DNA from: Endozoicomonas ascidiicola
Lineage (GTDB): Bacteria; Pseudomonadota; Gammaproteobacteria; Pseudomonadales; Endozoicomonadaceae
NCBI RefSeq assembly: GCF_001646945.1
Contig: NZ_LUTV01000006.1
Coordinates: 371,491 to 435,490 of the forward strand
Length of the DNA: 64,000 nucleotides
Direction of reading: 5' to 3'
Below, in pieces: positions 38,240-48,328 of the stretch (position 1 is its first letter; each line of letters opens with the position of its first letter). The position numbers and the translations under genes are program-made. The notes beneath the pieces were generated by a model, which was given only the letters and a program-made list of their open reading frames with translations, ran no database searches and was not told the origin of the DNA.

Positions 38240-39208
38240 TCATTGAGATTCAGAGAGCCTGCTCTCATCAGTAGAGACAACATTAATATGCGTTAATTTT
38301 AATGCACCGGCTAAAAAATGATTATTGAGTTCAGGGTATTGGTCGCCCCGATAAAGCATCAAATTACCGGGCGCAATGGAAGGAATATAAACCAGCTTCG
38401 GATCCTCCATCTCGGGCAGCGAAATTGCATCACCCACATTGATTGGCCCCCAATATTCTTTTCCGTGGGAAACTGTCGCCCAGCCGTAGTTCGCACCTTT
38501 TTTAATGAGGTTAATTTCATCACCCCCTCTTGGTCCATGTTCAATGGACCAGAGCTGCCTGGTTGGTTCGTCGTAAAAAAGCCCCTGAGGATTTCGGTGG
38601 CCGTAGCTCCACATTTCTGCCAACCCTTCCGCTTTTTGAAACGGATTATCGTCAGGAACTGAACCATCAAGGTTAAGGCGCAAGATAGAACCCGCATGGG
38701 TGTTTTTATCCTGACCATTCTCGCGCTCACCCCGGTCACCAATGGAGAAAAAGACATACCCATCCGCAAACGCTATTCGACTACCAAAGTGACGCCCCGT
38801 GCTTGATACCGCATCAGCAACGAATAACTCCTGCCACTGGCTTAACTGATTGTTTTCTACATGCGCACGAGCCAATGCCACCGTTGTGCCCTTAGCCGTT
38901 TGCTTGCTATAGGTGAAATAAAGTAGTGGCCTTTCAGGGTCACTGTCAGGCGCCAGCGCCACATCAAGCAAGCCACCCTGCCCATGATCATCCACCGAGT
39001 TAACGACAAAAAGCGTTTGCCTTAACCCAGTGTGAATATTGAGGAGAGTAACAGTGCCATTCTTTTCGTTGATGACCACTCGCTCCGAATCCAGAAACTC
39101 GATTGCCCATGGTATACGAAAACCCTCGGCTATTTGCCGTGCACGATATTCAGCGGAGTAAGCGGCAGTTGTCAGGCAACTGAGTAGGATAATTATTATT
39201 GCTTTCAT
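38240..39208 (-). CDS. PQQ-dependent sugar dehydrogenase-like protein, C-terminally truncated
   Basis: A 322-residue periplasmic six-bladed propeller of the glucose/sorbosone dehydrogenase family (YliI/Asd-like). Signal peptide residues 1-18; then GFRIPWAIEFL, GQGGLLDVALAPDSD, the catalytic-His region TGRHFGSRIAFADG, ILRLNLDGSVPDDNPF, SYGHRNPQGLFYD and EHGPRGGDEINLIKKGANYGW (last part: GDEINLIKKGANYGW). The frame stops at TGA after SESQ, although the family continues and the matching tail lies in frame downstream. Either the gene is decaying or a slightly short protein is tolerated. Confidence 0.8.
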   Translation of the reverse strand: MKAIIIILLSCLTTAAYSAEYRARQIAEGFRIPWAIEFLDSERVVINEKNGTVTLLNIHTGLRQTLFVVNSVDDHGQGGLLDVALAPDSDPERPLLYFTYSKQTAKGTTVALARAHVENNQLSQWQELFVADAVSSTGRHFGSRIAFADGYVFFSIGDRGERENGQDKNTHAGSILRLNLDGSVPDDNPFQKAEGLAEMWSYGHRNPQGLFYDEPTRQLWSIEHGPRGGDEINLIKKGANYGWATVSHGKEYWGPINVGDAISLPEMEDPKLVYIPSIAPGNLMLYRGDQYPELNNHFLAGALKLTHINVVSTDESRLSESQ

Positions 39209-39342
39209 GTTTTATTCCAGTGAGCCCATCAGCATCACTGGAAATCTAACACGATAATACATTAACTGTCAGGAGAGCAGCGATAAGGAAAACGCTATGC
39301 GGCATCACTGCTTCCACTTAAAAATCGAGTTAATTGTATCAG

Positions 39343-39582
39343 CTAACGCTGAAAGCCATTATTAAACGCATTCACTTCTCGGTCATGCTGAACGGGAATA
39401 ACCGCCGGCTCCTTGAAGTACTGACTTTCAACCCAATCCACTGCAACCTGAAAGGCCTGCTCGCCATAAGCCGCAAAACTGAAACGACGGGACAATCTTT
39501 TTCCAAGACCATTGACCGCCGCGCTGTATGCCTGCCATCCTGCTTGCCCATCACTGAGCGTATATTTTTCAATTTTCATCAT
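39343..39582 (-). CDS. small AP2-like DNA-binding domain protein
   Basis: A 79-residue frame. GWQAYSAAVNGLGKRLSRRF followed by SFAAYGEQAFQVAVDWVESQ fits the pattern of AP2-type domains in phage and bacterial proteins (GW-x-V-x-NGKR-x-S-x-x-F-S-x-x-YG-x-x-A-x-x-A-x-x-W). Such domains bind DNA. No strong ribosome site is seen before the two adjacent ATG codons. The frame on the opposite strand (99 codons) lacks any motif, so I prefer this strand. Confidence 0.5.
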   Translation of the reverse strand: MMKIEKYTLSDGQAGWQAYSAAVNGLGKRLSRRFSFAAYGEQAFQVAVDWVESQYFKEPAVIPVQHDREVNAFNNGFQR

Positions 39583-39855
39583 AGCCAGAGGCCAAACTCA
39601 ATTCTTATTGATAGTGACTGCGATTTGTCATGAGCGTTCAGAGTACTCAGGCTCTGTTACAACTTGATGACCGTCTCACATAATTTAAAGGTGGGTGATT
39701 ATTAACCAGATGCAGGTATCGCACATTGATACGTACCAATACTTATTAACAACAATTCTATCGCAAACTGCAATAATGAAACTGCGAGGGCAAAGAAAAA
39801 ATAAAACCAGAAAGAAAGGTAACGACAGGAGAGATAAAAACAACAAAAGGGAAAA

Positions 39856-39932
39856 TGGTCGGGGTAGAGAGATTCGAACTCCCGACATCCTGCTCCCAAA
39901 GCAGGCGCGCTACCAGACTGCGCTATACCCCG
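39856..39932 (-). tRNA. tRNA-Pro (UGG), third copy
   Basis: Identical over 77 bases to the copies at 36669 and 36931. No hairpin terminator follows on the minus strand, only a T-rich stretch (TTTTCCCTTTTGTTG). Confidence 0.97.
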
Positions 39933-39945
39933 TAAGACGACGACT

Positions 39946-39973
39946 ATCTTATTGTTTTTGATGGATATGTCAA
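39946..39973 (-). promoter_or_regulatory. promoter of the third tRNA-Pro gene
   Basis: On the minus strand TTGACA (39968-39973) and TAAGAT (39946-39951) are separated by 16 bases. They place a start site a few bases before the tRNA 5' end at 39932. Confidence 0.6.
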
Positions 39974-40060
39974 CAGTAGAATCAGATAATAACTGATTCC
40001 ACATAATTGCCACACACATCCATCATAGGCCGATAAGAGCCGCAAATGCGGCATCCATCA

Positions 40061-41422
40061 CTAAGAAGCTCGAAGCTTGCGACACTTCTTCAAGGTTTCA
40101 GCAATCATAAATGCCAATTCCAAAGCCTGATCTGCATTAAGCCTTGGATCACAATGGGTGTGATAACGGTTACCCAAATGATCTTCGGTGACCGTTCTCG
40201 CACCACCGACACATTCAGTGACATTCTGCCCCGTCATTTCAAAATGAACACCGCCGGCATAAGTCCCTTCCGCCTGATGTACGGCAAAAAACTGCTCGAC
40301 TTCTGCAAGAATGCTAGACACTTCACGGGTCTTATAACCATTACTGGCTTTATAGGTGTTGCCATGCATTGGATCGCAACTCCAGAGCACATGCCGTCCT
40401 TCCCGTTCAACCGCCTGCAACAATGCTGGCAGACCTTTCTCAACATTATCAGCTCCCATACGAACAATGACGTTTAACTTGCCAGGTTCGTTTTCCGGGT
40501 TGATAAGGTCAATCAACTGAATCAGCTCATCCGGATTCAATGTTGGGCCCGCTTTTAACCCAATCGGGTTTTGAATACCGCGCACGTACTCTACATGACC
40601 ACCATCCACCTGACGGGTACGATCCCCTACCCAAAGCATATGAGCAGAACAGTCATACCAGTTGCCAGACAAACTATCACGGCGGGTCAGTGCCTGTTCG
40701 TAAGGTAGAAGCAGTGCTTCATGGGAGGTATAGAAAGACGTTTCACGAATGGTTGACGCGTTTTCAGCGGAAATCCCACAAGCCCGCATAAAGCCCAATG
40801 TTTCATCAATTCGATCCGCCAGATTTGTATACTGCTCGGATTGTGGGCTGCTGGAAATAAAGTCCAGATTCCAGGCGTGGACTTGCTCAAGTGAGGCCAA
40901 GCCTCCCTGGGCAAATGCACGAATCAAATTGAGCGTAGACGCTGCCTGATGATAAGCCTGCAACATTCTCTCAGGATCAGGCGTGCGGGATTGCGCCGAA
41001 AATTCCATGCCGTTGATGATGTCGCCCCGATAAATAGGCAGCTCAACACCATCAACAGTTTCTGTGCCAGAGGATCTTGGCTTGGCAAACTGCCCGGCCA
41101 TTCGCCCGACTTTAATCACCGGACAAGCTGCGCCAAACGTCAGCGCAACCGCCATCTGCATCATGACCTTAAACGTGTCGCGAATATTGACCGCAGAAAA
41201 CTCAAGGAAGCTTTCAGCGCAATCACCGCCTTGCAGCAGAAACGCCTTACCTGCCGTAGCATCCGCAAAACGGCTCTTCAGCTCATTAACTTCTCCCGCA
41301 AACACCAGAGGCGGCATCGCAGCCAGCCTGTTTTCGACTTGTGTCAGCTTTTCCTGATCGGGATACTCTGGCAGCTGGAGCAAAGGCATGCTTCTCCAAC
41401 TATCCACATTCCATGATGTCAT
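40061..41422 (-). CDS. class II 3-deoxy-7-phosphoheptulonate (DAHP) synthase
   Basis: A 453-residue plant-type DAHP synthase, which condenses phosphoenolpyruvate and erythrose 4-phosphate in the first step of the shikimate pathway. Class II signatures are WSPSSWR-like [19 protein letters not shown] at the N terminus, [31 protein letters not shown] and CDPMHGNT. Length matches the class (about 450). The enzyme is unrelated in sequence to E. coli AroF/G/H. Confidence 0.95.
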   Translation of the reverse strand: MTSWNVDSWRSMPLLQLPEYPDQEKLTQVENRLAAMPPLVFAGEVNELKSRFADATAGKAFLLQGGDCAESFLEFSAVNIRDTFKVMMQMAVALTFGAACPVIKVGRMAGQFAKPRSSGTETVDGVELPIYRGDIINGMEFSAQSRTPDPERMLQAYHQAASTLNLIRAFAQGGLASLEQVHAWNLDFISSSPQSEQYTNLADRIDETLGFMRACGISAENASTIRETSFYTSHEALLLPYEQALTRRDSLSGNWYDCSAHMLWVGDRTRQVDGGHVEYVRGIQNPIGLKAGPTLNPDELIQLIDLINPENEPGKLNVIVRMGADNVEKGLPALLQAVEREGRHVLWSCDPMHGNTYKASNGYKTREVSSILAEVEQFFAVHQAEGTYAGGVHFEMTGQNVTECVGGARTVTEDHLGNRYHTHCDPRLNADQALELAFMIAETLKKCRKLRAS

Positions 41423-41654
41423 TCAATCACCAGCTTATTTCACGCATTGATTGAGCCTAATTCTACCTTAAGAACATGGGTAAAGCGCACTAAATACTTA
41501 TGCCGTGACCGGTATACTATCGTTTGAATGATCTTTCGCTACGGCTCTATGAATCTGCGGGTCCTTAAGCCCTTCCTCAAATCAGTTAAACGAAGCTTGA
41601 AGGTAGCTTTAAGCCCCCTGCTTGAACATATAGAACCACACAAATTTGACCAAT

Positions 41655-41683
41655 TTGAGAAAAATTCACCCTTCCAATATTTA
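41655..41683 (+). promoter_or_regulatory. candidate sigma-70 promoter of the ilv-type leader
   Basis: TTGAGA (41655-41660) and TATTTA (41678-41683) are separated by 17 bases, about 85 bp before a leader peptide frame. The gap from the DAHP synthase start to here (41423-41654) shows nothing else I can name. Confidence 0.5.
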
Positions 41684-41767
41684 CAGCTCGAAGCAGTTTT
41701 GCTATAAGTTCACCTGCTTATTTTATAAGTAGTAGTACATAGACAAATGATTCTTTCTCAGATTTTC

Positions 41768-41876
41768 ATGACGATTATTAAACTCGGCAAAATTATGATG
41801 TGCCGAGGGGGATCTCGTGGCTAGCTGAAAAGCAAAAAACGAGCCCCCGCACCTTCAACGGTCCGGGGGCTTTTTT
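41768..41876 (+). promoter_or_regulatory. ilv-type transcription attenuator with leader peptide
   Basis: A leader frame at 41768-41824 encodes 18 residues with Ile at codons 3, 4 and 9 and Leu at 6. Terminator: GCCCCCG...CGGGGGC (41843-41870) plus six T. Its 5' arm can instead pair with the leader segment GTGC-CGA-GGGGG (41800-41811), nine pairs with a bulge, giving an antiterminator. The terminator (CCCCCGCACC...GGTCCGGGGG) looks like that of the E. coli ilvGMEDA attenuator as I recall it. Ribosome stalling at the Ile codons would leave 41800-41811 free and favour read-through. Confidence 0.65.
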
Positions 41877-41896
41877 ATGTATAAAGGTATAAAAGC

Positions 41897-42148
41897 GTGA
41901 ACGAACTGAATCTTCGACTGACCACTGTTAACGACCCATCATGCCTTGAGCAGGTTCTCCATGGCAGCAGCGAAAATGGCTTGCACCTGAAGAGCTTTGC
42001 CGCAGAGCTGAACCACGACAAAAATCAGTACGAAATTAAAATGTGTGTTTGCGGCTTCACCCATCAGCACCAGATTGTGGGATGGTTAGCGCAACAGGAA
42101 TATATTCGCGAACTGAGCCCGTTAAAATCGGCGACTGGGCTCGTATGA
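41897..42148 (+). CDS. ilvM: IlvM-like ACT-domain protein (acetolactate synthase small subunit type)
   Basis: An 83-residue protein starting at GTG 41897 (AGG nine bases upstream). The pattern LNLRLTTVNDPSCLEQVLHG...NGLHLKSF matches the ACT-domain regulatory subunit IlvM of acetolactate synthase II (NPETLERVLRVV...RGFHVCSM in E. coli, from memory). It follows the ilv-type attenuator directly, but the large subunit ilvG that normally lies between leader and ilvM is absent, so it would have to act with an enzyme encoded elsewhere. It is convergent with the sulfurtransferase gene. Confidence 0.6.
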   Translation: MNELNLRLTTVNDPSCLEQVLHGSSENGLHLKSFAAELNHDKNQYEIKMCVCGFTHQHQIVGWLAQQEYIRELSPLKSATGLV

Positions 42149-42160
42149 ATTTATGATTTT

Positions 42161-43003
42161 CTAACCTCGGGCAACAGGTCGTTCCGGGTTAGTAATCCAT
42201 TCACTCCATGAGCCGGAATATAGTACAGCACCATGAAGGCCTGCGTACTCCATGGCCAGAATATTGTGGCAGGCCGTTACTCCGGAGCCACAATAGAAGA
42301 CAAGGCTGGCACTTCCAGTTGTGAGTGATGAGAAAATTTCATTCAGCTGTTCAGGCGGCAAAAAACGTCCATCGTCGTTCAGGTTATCGGTAAAGGGATG
42401 GCAAGTAGCACCGGGAATATGGCCAGCGATAGGGTCTATACTTTCTTCTTCACCCCTGAAACGTTCGTGGGCTCGAGCATCCACCAGTGGGTTAAGAAGG
42501 CCGCCACTGACTATTTGCGCTTGCAGGTCGTCAGCAGAGATCACCGGCATATGACCGGTAGTCAGGTGATTAAGTACAGGAATCGTTTCAGAAGTATCTG
42601 CGGTCACTGGATAACGACCACCCAACCAAGCTTTCATACCTCCATGAAGCACGGACACATGCCTCAAACCGGCCCAACGCAGCAACCACCAGGCTCTTGC
42701 AGCCATGGCATGCCCGCCATCATCGTAAACGACAATTTGTGAGCTCTCTGTGATCCCCCACCGACTCAGCGTTTCCAGCCAATCAGAAGATTCTGGTAAA
42801 GGGTGCCGGCCGGTTTTACCCGGGATGATGTCACCGGATAGGTCTTTTTCCAGATCCGCATAAATCGCTCCGGGGATATGTCCTTGGTCATACATCACCC
42901 GGCCAAGCTTTATATCTGCAAGACTAAAGCGCGCATCAAGCACCACCAATTGCTCATCATTGAGCAGCGTTGCCAACATTTCAGGCTCGATTAACAGAGT
43001 CAT
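42161..43003 (-). CDS. sseA: thiosulfate/3-mercaptopyruvate sulfurtransferase
   Basis: A 280-residue tandem rhodanese. The inactive N-terminal repeat has VVLDARFSLAD and HIPGAIYADLEKDLSG; the C-terminal repeat carries the active-site loop CGSGVTACHN, typical of mercaptopyruvate sulfurtransferases (CG[S/T]GVTA). It transfers sulfur from 3-mercaptopyruvate to thiols or cyanide. Length matches E. coli SseA (281). Confidence 0.9.
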   Translation of the reverse strand: MTLLIEPEMLATLLNDEQLVVLDARFSLADIKLGRVMYDQGHIPGAIYADLEKDLSGDIIPGKTGRHPLPESSDWLETLSRWGITESSQIVVYDDGGHAMAARAWWLLRWAGLRHVSVLHGGMKAWLGGRYPVTADTSETIPVLNHLTTGHMPVISADDLQAQIVSGGLLNPLVDARAHERFRGEEESIDPIAGHIPGATCHPFTDNLNDDGRFLPPEQLNEIFSSLTTGSASLVFYCGSGVTACHNILAMEYAGLHGAVLYSGSWSEWITNPERPVARG

Positions 43004-43154
43004 CGCCTTACCTCAGGATCGACCATTAATGATTCATGACCGGACAATGACACAGTAAAAAAAACATGCGTGGTTTGCAAGAAACGAGGTCAGAATTGAC
43101 CATGGTTATTGTCATTAAAACGTTGTGACAGAGGGGAAACAGGAAAGAGTAAGG

Positions 43155-43180
43155 TAAAACCCACCAGCAGAACTGGTGGG
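43155..43180 (-). terminator. terminator after the single-helix membrane protein
   Basis: On the minus strand CCCACCAG-TTCTG-CTGGTGGG is followed by TTTTACC. A second palindrome (GATCACAT/ATGTGATC, 43180-43197) lies next to it. The rest of the 284-bp gap to 43003 shows nothing I can name. Confidence 0.7.
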
Positions 43181-43287
43181 ATCACATCCATGTGATCAGT
43201 GCGTCCTTGCACTATCTACGTTACCAGTCAGCAAGATTGAGAAACAGTCGACATTTTCACCAATTGACGTGAGACATATCTCACAAC

Positions 43288-43605
43288 TCATTCATTTACC
43301 TTTGACGTTTTATCCACAATCTGATCATTACGTATGACTTTTTCAGAAAGCAGGTTTGTAAGCTCATCCTCTTCCGGCTCTACCAAAATAATGCGGGTTT
43401 CATCGGCTAACTCATCAAACTCAAGTTCAGGAAAGTTTTTTTCTCCCTCAAGATCAGACACTTCACCATCGTCTTCTACAGAGATCACCTCAGACAGCGG
43501 CAGCTCTTGAACCTCTTCACTGCCGGAGAACAGCAACCAACCTGCTACGCCAACCATTAGCACGGCAACTAATAATGCGACGACTGTTTTGCCTCCCATC
43601 CTCAC
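43288..43605 (-). CDS. single-helix membrane protein with acidic tail
   Basis: A 105-residue protein with a membrane helix (VVALLVAVLMVGVAGWLLF, residues about 8-26) and a strongly acidic remainder. I do not recognise the family. It lies 39 bp downstream of the glycine-zipper lipoprotein gene on the same strand, so the two probably form an operon that ends at the 43155-43180 terminator. Confidence 0.65.
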   Translation of the reverse strand: MRMGGKTVVALLVAVLMVGVAGWLLFSGSEEVQELPLSEVISVEDDGEVSDLEGEKNFPELEFDELADETRIILVEPEEDELTNLLSEKVIRNDQIVDKTSKVNE

Positions 43606-43644
43606 TCTCCTTCTTAAGAACTACCGATTTAAGAACTGCCGATA

Positions 43645-44109
43645 TCAATAAGCTCTGACCACTCGAGTGGTATTACCCTGAGTTAAGATTTTTACCTTAT
43701 CACCCATCTGCAGCGGCGCATTAGAGTTCGCTTCCTGAACCACTGAAATATAACTGCCACTATCAAGGCGAATGGTCATTTCAATGCCCTGCTGCCCGGT
43801 CAGTTCTTTTTCAGTCATACTGCCAAGCACGCCACCGGCAACACCACCGAGCACGGCAGCTATATCACTGCCTCTGCCGCCACCAACTGTTGATCCGGCA
43901 ATGCCACCAATGGCAGCACCAGCAATGGTGCCCACAGCACCTTCTGTACCTTCAATTTTCACATACTGAAGTTCAGAAATAGTGCCAAAACTCACTTGCT
44001 GAATGCGCCGGGCTTCACCACTGGAATACGTTGTACCAGTAGTATCCGTCATGCACCCGGTAAGAAAAATCACCAGAAAAGCGGTAGCCAGTTGTTTCAT
44101 CATATTCAT
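43645..44109 (-). CDS. glycine-zipper outer-membrane lipoprotein (SlyB/Pcp-like)
   Basis: A 154-residue lipoprotein. Signal peptide with lipobox FLTGC is followed by a glycine-zipper segment (GTIAGAAIGGIAGSTVGGG, then AAVLGGVAGGVLGS) and a small beta-rich C-terminal domain (MTIRLDSGSYISVVQE). This is the layout of SlyB/PcP family lipoproteins (about 155 residues), which affect envelope integrity. Its start lies close to the 3' end of purL, both on the minus strand. Confidence 0.88.
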   Translation of the reverse strand: MNMMKQLATAFLVIFLTGCMTDTTGTTYSSGEARRIQQVSFGTISELQYVKIEGTEGAVGTIAGAAIGGIAGSTVGGGRGSDIAAVLGGVAGGVLGSMTEKELTGQQGIEMTIRLDSGSYISVVQEANSNAPLQMGDKVKILTQGNTTRVVRAY

Positions 44110-44176
44110 TACTCTTCAGTATTCCCGTACTCCAAAAAATCGGGGCACGGGAATAAACACTAACAATTATATTCGC

Positions 44177-47100
44177 CTAACCTATCCAGGCACGGGCATT
44201 GCGGAACATCCTCATCAATGGTGCATCTTCGCCCCAATGCTCCGGATGCCAGCTGTTTTGCACTTTACGGAACACTCGCTCCGGGTGCGGCATCATAATA
44301 GTGACACGACCATCGGCACTGGTTAAACCCGTAACCCCTTGAGGCGAACCGTTCGGATTATAAGGATAACGAACAGTTGGCTTGCCAAGATTATCCACAA
44401 ACCTCAACGACACCTGTTCATTCGTGAACAGCTGGTCAACATGGGATGGATTGGCAAATTCAGCATGACCTTCTCCATGGGCAACCGCAATCGGCATTCG
44501 CGCCCCTTCCATACCCTGGAAGAAGATGGAACGGCTCTTCTGAACTTCCACCATAGAAACTCGAGCCTCAAACTGCTCCGACTGATTACGAACAAAATGC
44601 GGCCATAAATCTGCGCCAGGGATCAAGTCATGAAGATTAGACAACATCTGACATCCATTACAAACACCCAGCGCAAAACTGTCCCGCCGTTCAAAAAATT
44701 GGGCAAATTGTTCCCTTGCCTGTTCGTTAAAAAGAATGGATTTAGCCCAGCCTTCACCAGCGCCCAAGACATCTCCGTAAGAGAAGCCACCACAAGCCAC
44801 CAGCCCTTTAAACTCCTCCAGGCTACGTCGCCCAGAGAGAATATCACTCATATGAACGTCATAGGTTTTAAAACCGGCCCGATCAAATGCAGCGGCCATT
44901 TCAACCTGACCATTTACACCCTGCTCCCGCAGAATGGCCATGGCAGGTCGAACACCGGTATTAATGTAAGGTGCGGCAATGTCTTTGTTGATGTCAAAAG
45001 GCAACGAAGCATGGAGCCCTAGATCTTTGTCGTCCAGCAGGTTATCAAACTCTTGTCGTGCACATTCCGGGTTATCCCGAAGTGCCTGAATGCGATAACT
45101 GGTTTCTGCCCACCAGCGCTGGAGCTTCACTCGACTTTCACTGATCAATTCTGCTCCGTTAAAGCGGAACTTCACTTGCTGAGCATCCGCTAACGTACCG
45201 ATAGTGTGTGAGCAAGACGCCAGCCCATATTGAGCGAGAATGTCTTTTACAATGCCTTTGTCCCTGTGACGAACCTGAATCACTGCACCCAGCTCTTCAT
45301 TAAACAGCGCGGGCAGAATCATGGATTTATTGCCCGCCAGTTTATCGAGATCCACCGCAATACCGGTATGTCCGGCAAATGCCATCTCGATCAATGTGGT
45401 AAACAGGCCACCATCAGAACGATCGTGATAAGCAAGCAGCAAGTCCTTAGCCATCATTTCCTGAATGGCATTGAAGAAGCCTTTAAGGTCTTCAGGAGAA
45501 TCCACATCCGGAGCCTGGTCACCTACTTGACCATAAACCTGAGCCAGCGCTGACCCACCAAGGCGGTTATGATCCCGCCCCAGATCAATCAGAAGCAGAT
45601 CGGTATTGCCCTGATCGGTTTTCAATTGGGGAGTTAGGGTTTTGCGAATATCCTGAACCGGCGCAAAAGCCGTAATGACCAATGATAAAGGCGAAGTGAC
45701 GCTTTTAGTTTCGCCATCTTCCTGCCATTGGGTTCTCATGGACATGGAATCTTTGCCTACCGGAATAGCAATACCCAACGCAGGGCATAATTCCATTCCA
45801 ACTGTTTTCACTGTCTCATAAAGATTTTCATCTTCCCCCGGATGCCCTGCTGCGGCCATCCAGTTGGCAGAAAGTTTGATATCGCTCATTTTTTCGATGC
45901 AGGCACTGGCAATATTGGTGATCGATTCGCCAACTGCCATACGACCGGAGGCCGGTGAATTAATCAGAGCAAGCGGCGTTCGCTCTCCCATGGACATGGC
46001 TTCGCCGGTGTAACGGTCAAAACTGGAGGCGGTCACTGCGCAATCTGCCACCGGCACCTGCCACGGACCCACCATCTGATCACGATTGACCAGGCCGGTA
46101 ATGGTTCTGTCGCCGATGGTGATCAAAAAGCTTTTGCTGGCCACAGAAGGTAGTTTCAGAACACGTTCCATGGCTTCCAACATTGGGACGTCATCAAGGT
46201 TCAGTGGTTCACGTTCGAATGATTGCCTCTGAATTTCCCGATGCATTTTGGGCGGTTTGCCCAGCAGCACCTCCAAGGGCATATCCACGGGTTGGTTGTC
46301 GAAATGACTGTCATCAACCAAAAGATGCTCTTCTTCTATTGCTTCACCCACCACCGCATAAGGGCAACGCTCTTGCCGGCAGATCTCTTCAAAACGACTC
46401 AGGTCGTCTGTTGCCACCGCGAGCACATAACGTTCCTGGGATTCATTACACCACAGCGCCAGTGGCGACATGCCCGGTTCATCATTATTGATGGCCCGAA
46501 GCTGGAAGTGACCACCACGGCCACCATCGCTCACTAGTTCCGGCAGTGCATTTGACAAACCACCTGCGCCAACATCATGAATAAAGGCAATCGGATTATT
46601 ATCGCCCTGCTGCCAACAACGATCGATGACTTCCTGGCAACGGCGCTCCATCTCCGGGTTGTCCCGCTGCACACTGGCAAAATCCAAATCTTCCTGACCG
46701 TCCGCAGAGGTCATGGAAGACGCCGCACCACCGCCCAGGCCGATCTGCATGGCCGGGCCACCAAGGACAATCAGTTTCGCGCCAACAGGGATTTCACCTT
46801 TTTCCACATGCTCCGCTTTGATATTGCCGAGGCCACCGGCCAACATGATGGGCTTGTGGTATCCGCGAACTTCATAACCGGCAGCGCCATTCACACGGGC
46901 TTCAAAGGTTCTGAAATACCCACAAAGATTTGGGCGGCCAAACTCATTGTTAAAACCGGCGCCACCCAGCGGACCATGAATCATGATATCCAATGGTGAA
47001 ACAATTCGATCCGGCTTGCCATAACTCTGTTCCCACGGCTGCTCGTAGCCCGGAATTTGCAAGTTAGACACAGTAAAACCGGTTAAGCCGGCTTTCGGTT

Positions 47101-48091
47101 TGGAACCTTTACCCGTGGCACCTTCATCACGAATCTCACCACCAGATCCAGTCGCAGCGCCAGCCCACGGCGCAATCGCCGTTGGGTGGTTGTGGGTTTC
47201 TACCTTCATCAGGATATGGATAGCTTCTTCGTTGAAGCCATACTCCCGACTCTCCGCTTCCGGATAAAAGCGCTTGGAGTGGAAGCCTTCAATGACCGAG
47301 GCGTTGTCTTTATAGGCAGAAAGCACACCTTCACCGTTCAGGGCGTGGGTGTTTCGAATCATCTTGAACAGGGAGAGATCCTGCTCTTCGCCATCAATAC
47401 TCCAGGACGCGTTAAAAATTTTGTGACGACAATGTTCTGAGTTTGCCTGGGCAAACATCATTAACTCAACGTCGGAAGGGTCTCGTTCAAGCTTTTGATA
47501 GCTTTCAACCAGATAATCGATTTCGTCATCGGCCAGTGCTAATCCTAACGACTGGTTTGCACTCACCAGTGCGTCTCTGCCACCTTCCAATACCGCCACT
47601 GTCTTCATTGGGGCGGGCTCAGAAACTGCAAACAGCTGGGGAATCTCGTCTTCACTGTGGAATACAGACTGAGTCATCCGATCATGAAGCCCGGCAATGA
47701 CAGCCGCCTCTTGCTCCGAAGACAGTTCAGCATCCGCATAAACCACAAACCTCACACCACGTTCAATCCGCTGAATCATGGATAGGCCACAGTTCCTTGC
47801 TATTTCAGACGCTTTGCTGGACCAAGGAGAAATAGTACCAGGTCGGGGAACCACCAGATACTCACCTTTCCATGAAACACTATCTGGGATTCTTTGCTGA
47901 ATCGTTGGTCCATAAGTGAGCAACTTTTCCAGAATGGCTGCTTGATTATCATCCAGCTCTGACATTTTTTTGACGTAATGCTGAAAATCAGCAACGACAG
48001 CAGTGATTGCAGGAACTTTGCCCTGAAGCTGGGCAAGCAGCTTTTGACTGCGAAAGTGGGAAAGTGCAGGAGCGCCACGCAGTATCAGCAT
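44177..48091 (-). CDS. purL: phosphoribosylformylglycinamidine synthase
   Basis: A 1304-residue large-type FGAM synthase for the fourth step of purine synthesis. It has an N-terminal PurS-like region, two AIR-synthetase-like halves ([37 protein letters not shown]) and a C-terminal glutaminase domain with the nucleophile in [12 protein letters not shown] and the catalytic His-Glu in MMPHPERVF. Length is close to E. coli PurL (1295). It is probably transcribed alone. Confidence 0.97.
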   Translation of the reverse strand: MLILRGAPALSHFRSQKLLAQLQGKVPAITAVVADFQHYVKKMSELDDNQAAILEKLLTYGPTIQQRIPDSVSWKGEYLVVPRPGTISPWSSKASEIARNCGLSMIQRIERGVRFVVYADAELSSEQEAAVIAGLHDRMTQSVFHSEDEIPQLFAVSEPAPMKTVAVLEGGRDALVSANQSLGLALADDEIDYLVESYQKLERDPSDVELMMFAQANSEHCRHKIFNASWSIDGEEQDLSLFKMIRNTHALNGEGVLSAYKDNASVIEGFHSKRFYPEAESREYGFNEEAIHILMKVETHNHPTAIAPWAGAATGSGGEIRDEGATGKGSKPKAGLTGFTVSNLQIPGYEQPWEQSYGKPDRIVSPLDIMIHGPLGGAGFNNEFGRPNLCGYFRTFEARVNGAAGYEVRGYHKPIMLAGGLGNIKAEHVEKGEIPVGAKLIVLGGPAMQIGLGGGAASSMTSADGQEDLDFASVQRDNPEMERRCQEVIDRCWQQGDNNPIAFIHDVGAGGLSNALPELVSDGGRGGHFQLRAINNDEPGMSPLALWCNESQERYVLAVATDDLSRFEEICRQERCPYAVVGEAIEEEHLLVDDSHFDNQPVDMPLEVLLGKPPKMHREIQRQSFEREPLNLDDVPMLEAMERVLKLPSVASKSFLITIGDRTITGLVNRDQMVGPWQVPVADCAVTASSFDRYTGEAMSMGERTPLALINSPASGRMAVGESITNIASACIEKMSDIKLSANWMAAAGHPGEDENLYETVKTVGMELCPALGIAIPVGKDSMSMRTQWQEDGETKSVTSPLSLVITAFAPVQDIRKTLTPQLKTDQGNTDLLLIDLGRDHNRLGGSALAQVYGQVGDQAPDVDSPEDLKGFFNAIQEMMAKDLLLAYHDRSDGGLFTTLIEMAFAGHTGIAVDLDKLAGNKSMILPALFNEELGAVIQVRHRDKGIVKDILAQYGLASCSHTIGTLADAQQVKFRFNGAELISESRVKLQRWWAETSYRIQALRDNPECARQEFDNLLDDKDLGLHASLPFDINKDIAAPYINTGVRPAMAILREQGVNGQVEMAAAFDRAGFKTYDVHMSDILSGRRSLEEFKGLVACGGFSYGDVLGAGEGWAKSILFNEQAREQFAQFFERRDSFALGVCNGCQMLSNLHDLIPGADLWPHFVRNQSEQFEARVSMVEVQKSRSIFFQGMEGARMPIAVAHGEGHAEFANPSHVDQLFTNEQVSLRFVDNLGKPTVRYPYNPNGSPQGVTGLTSADGRVTIMMPHPERVFRKVQNSWHPEHWGEDAPLMRMFRNARAWIG

Positions 48092-48328
48092 GTTCTGGTC
48101 TGTCCTCGGGACTTGTCTATTAATAACGTGTCACAACAGGACTGCAGCCAGGAGCGAATAATTAAAATCAGAAAGCTCACAGGTGGTCACTTCCTGATTT
48201 GGATTACACGCAGTCCTTGTGCTGCAGTCTCTCAACTCAGGGGAATGATCAAAGGTCGCTATGATAATCGAAACTGGCCTCAGGAAACCAGCGGTCAACC
48301 GCCATAAATTTCGGCTTTTACTGCATTA

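Noticed and set aside
38240-38242. TGA in the sugar dehydrogenase read as selenocysteine
   Set aside because: The position is a non-catalytic surface turn before the last strand, the family has no selenocysteine there, and no selenocysteine insertion hairpin is evident directly downstream.
39334-39633. 99-codon plus-strand frame opposite the AP2-like gene
   Set aside because: It has no motif or ribosome site and biased composition as expected for an antisense shadow; the minus-strand frame shows a recognisable pattern.
39695-40019. Frames of 88-105 codons overlapping the third tRNA-Pro
   Set aside because: They run through the tRNA gene and are explained by it.
44177-48091. Several 90-140-codon plus-strand frames opposite purL
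   Set aside because: All are antisense to a fully conserved purL and have no family features.
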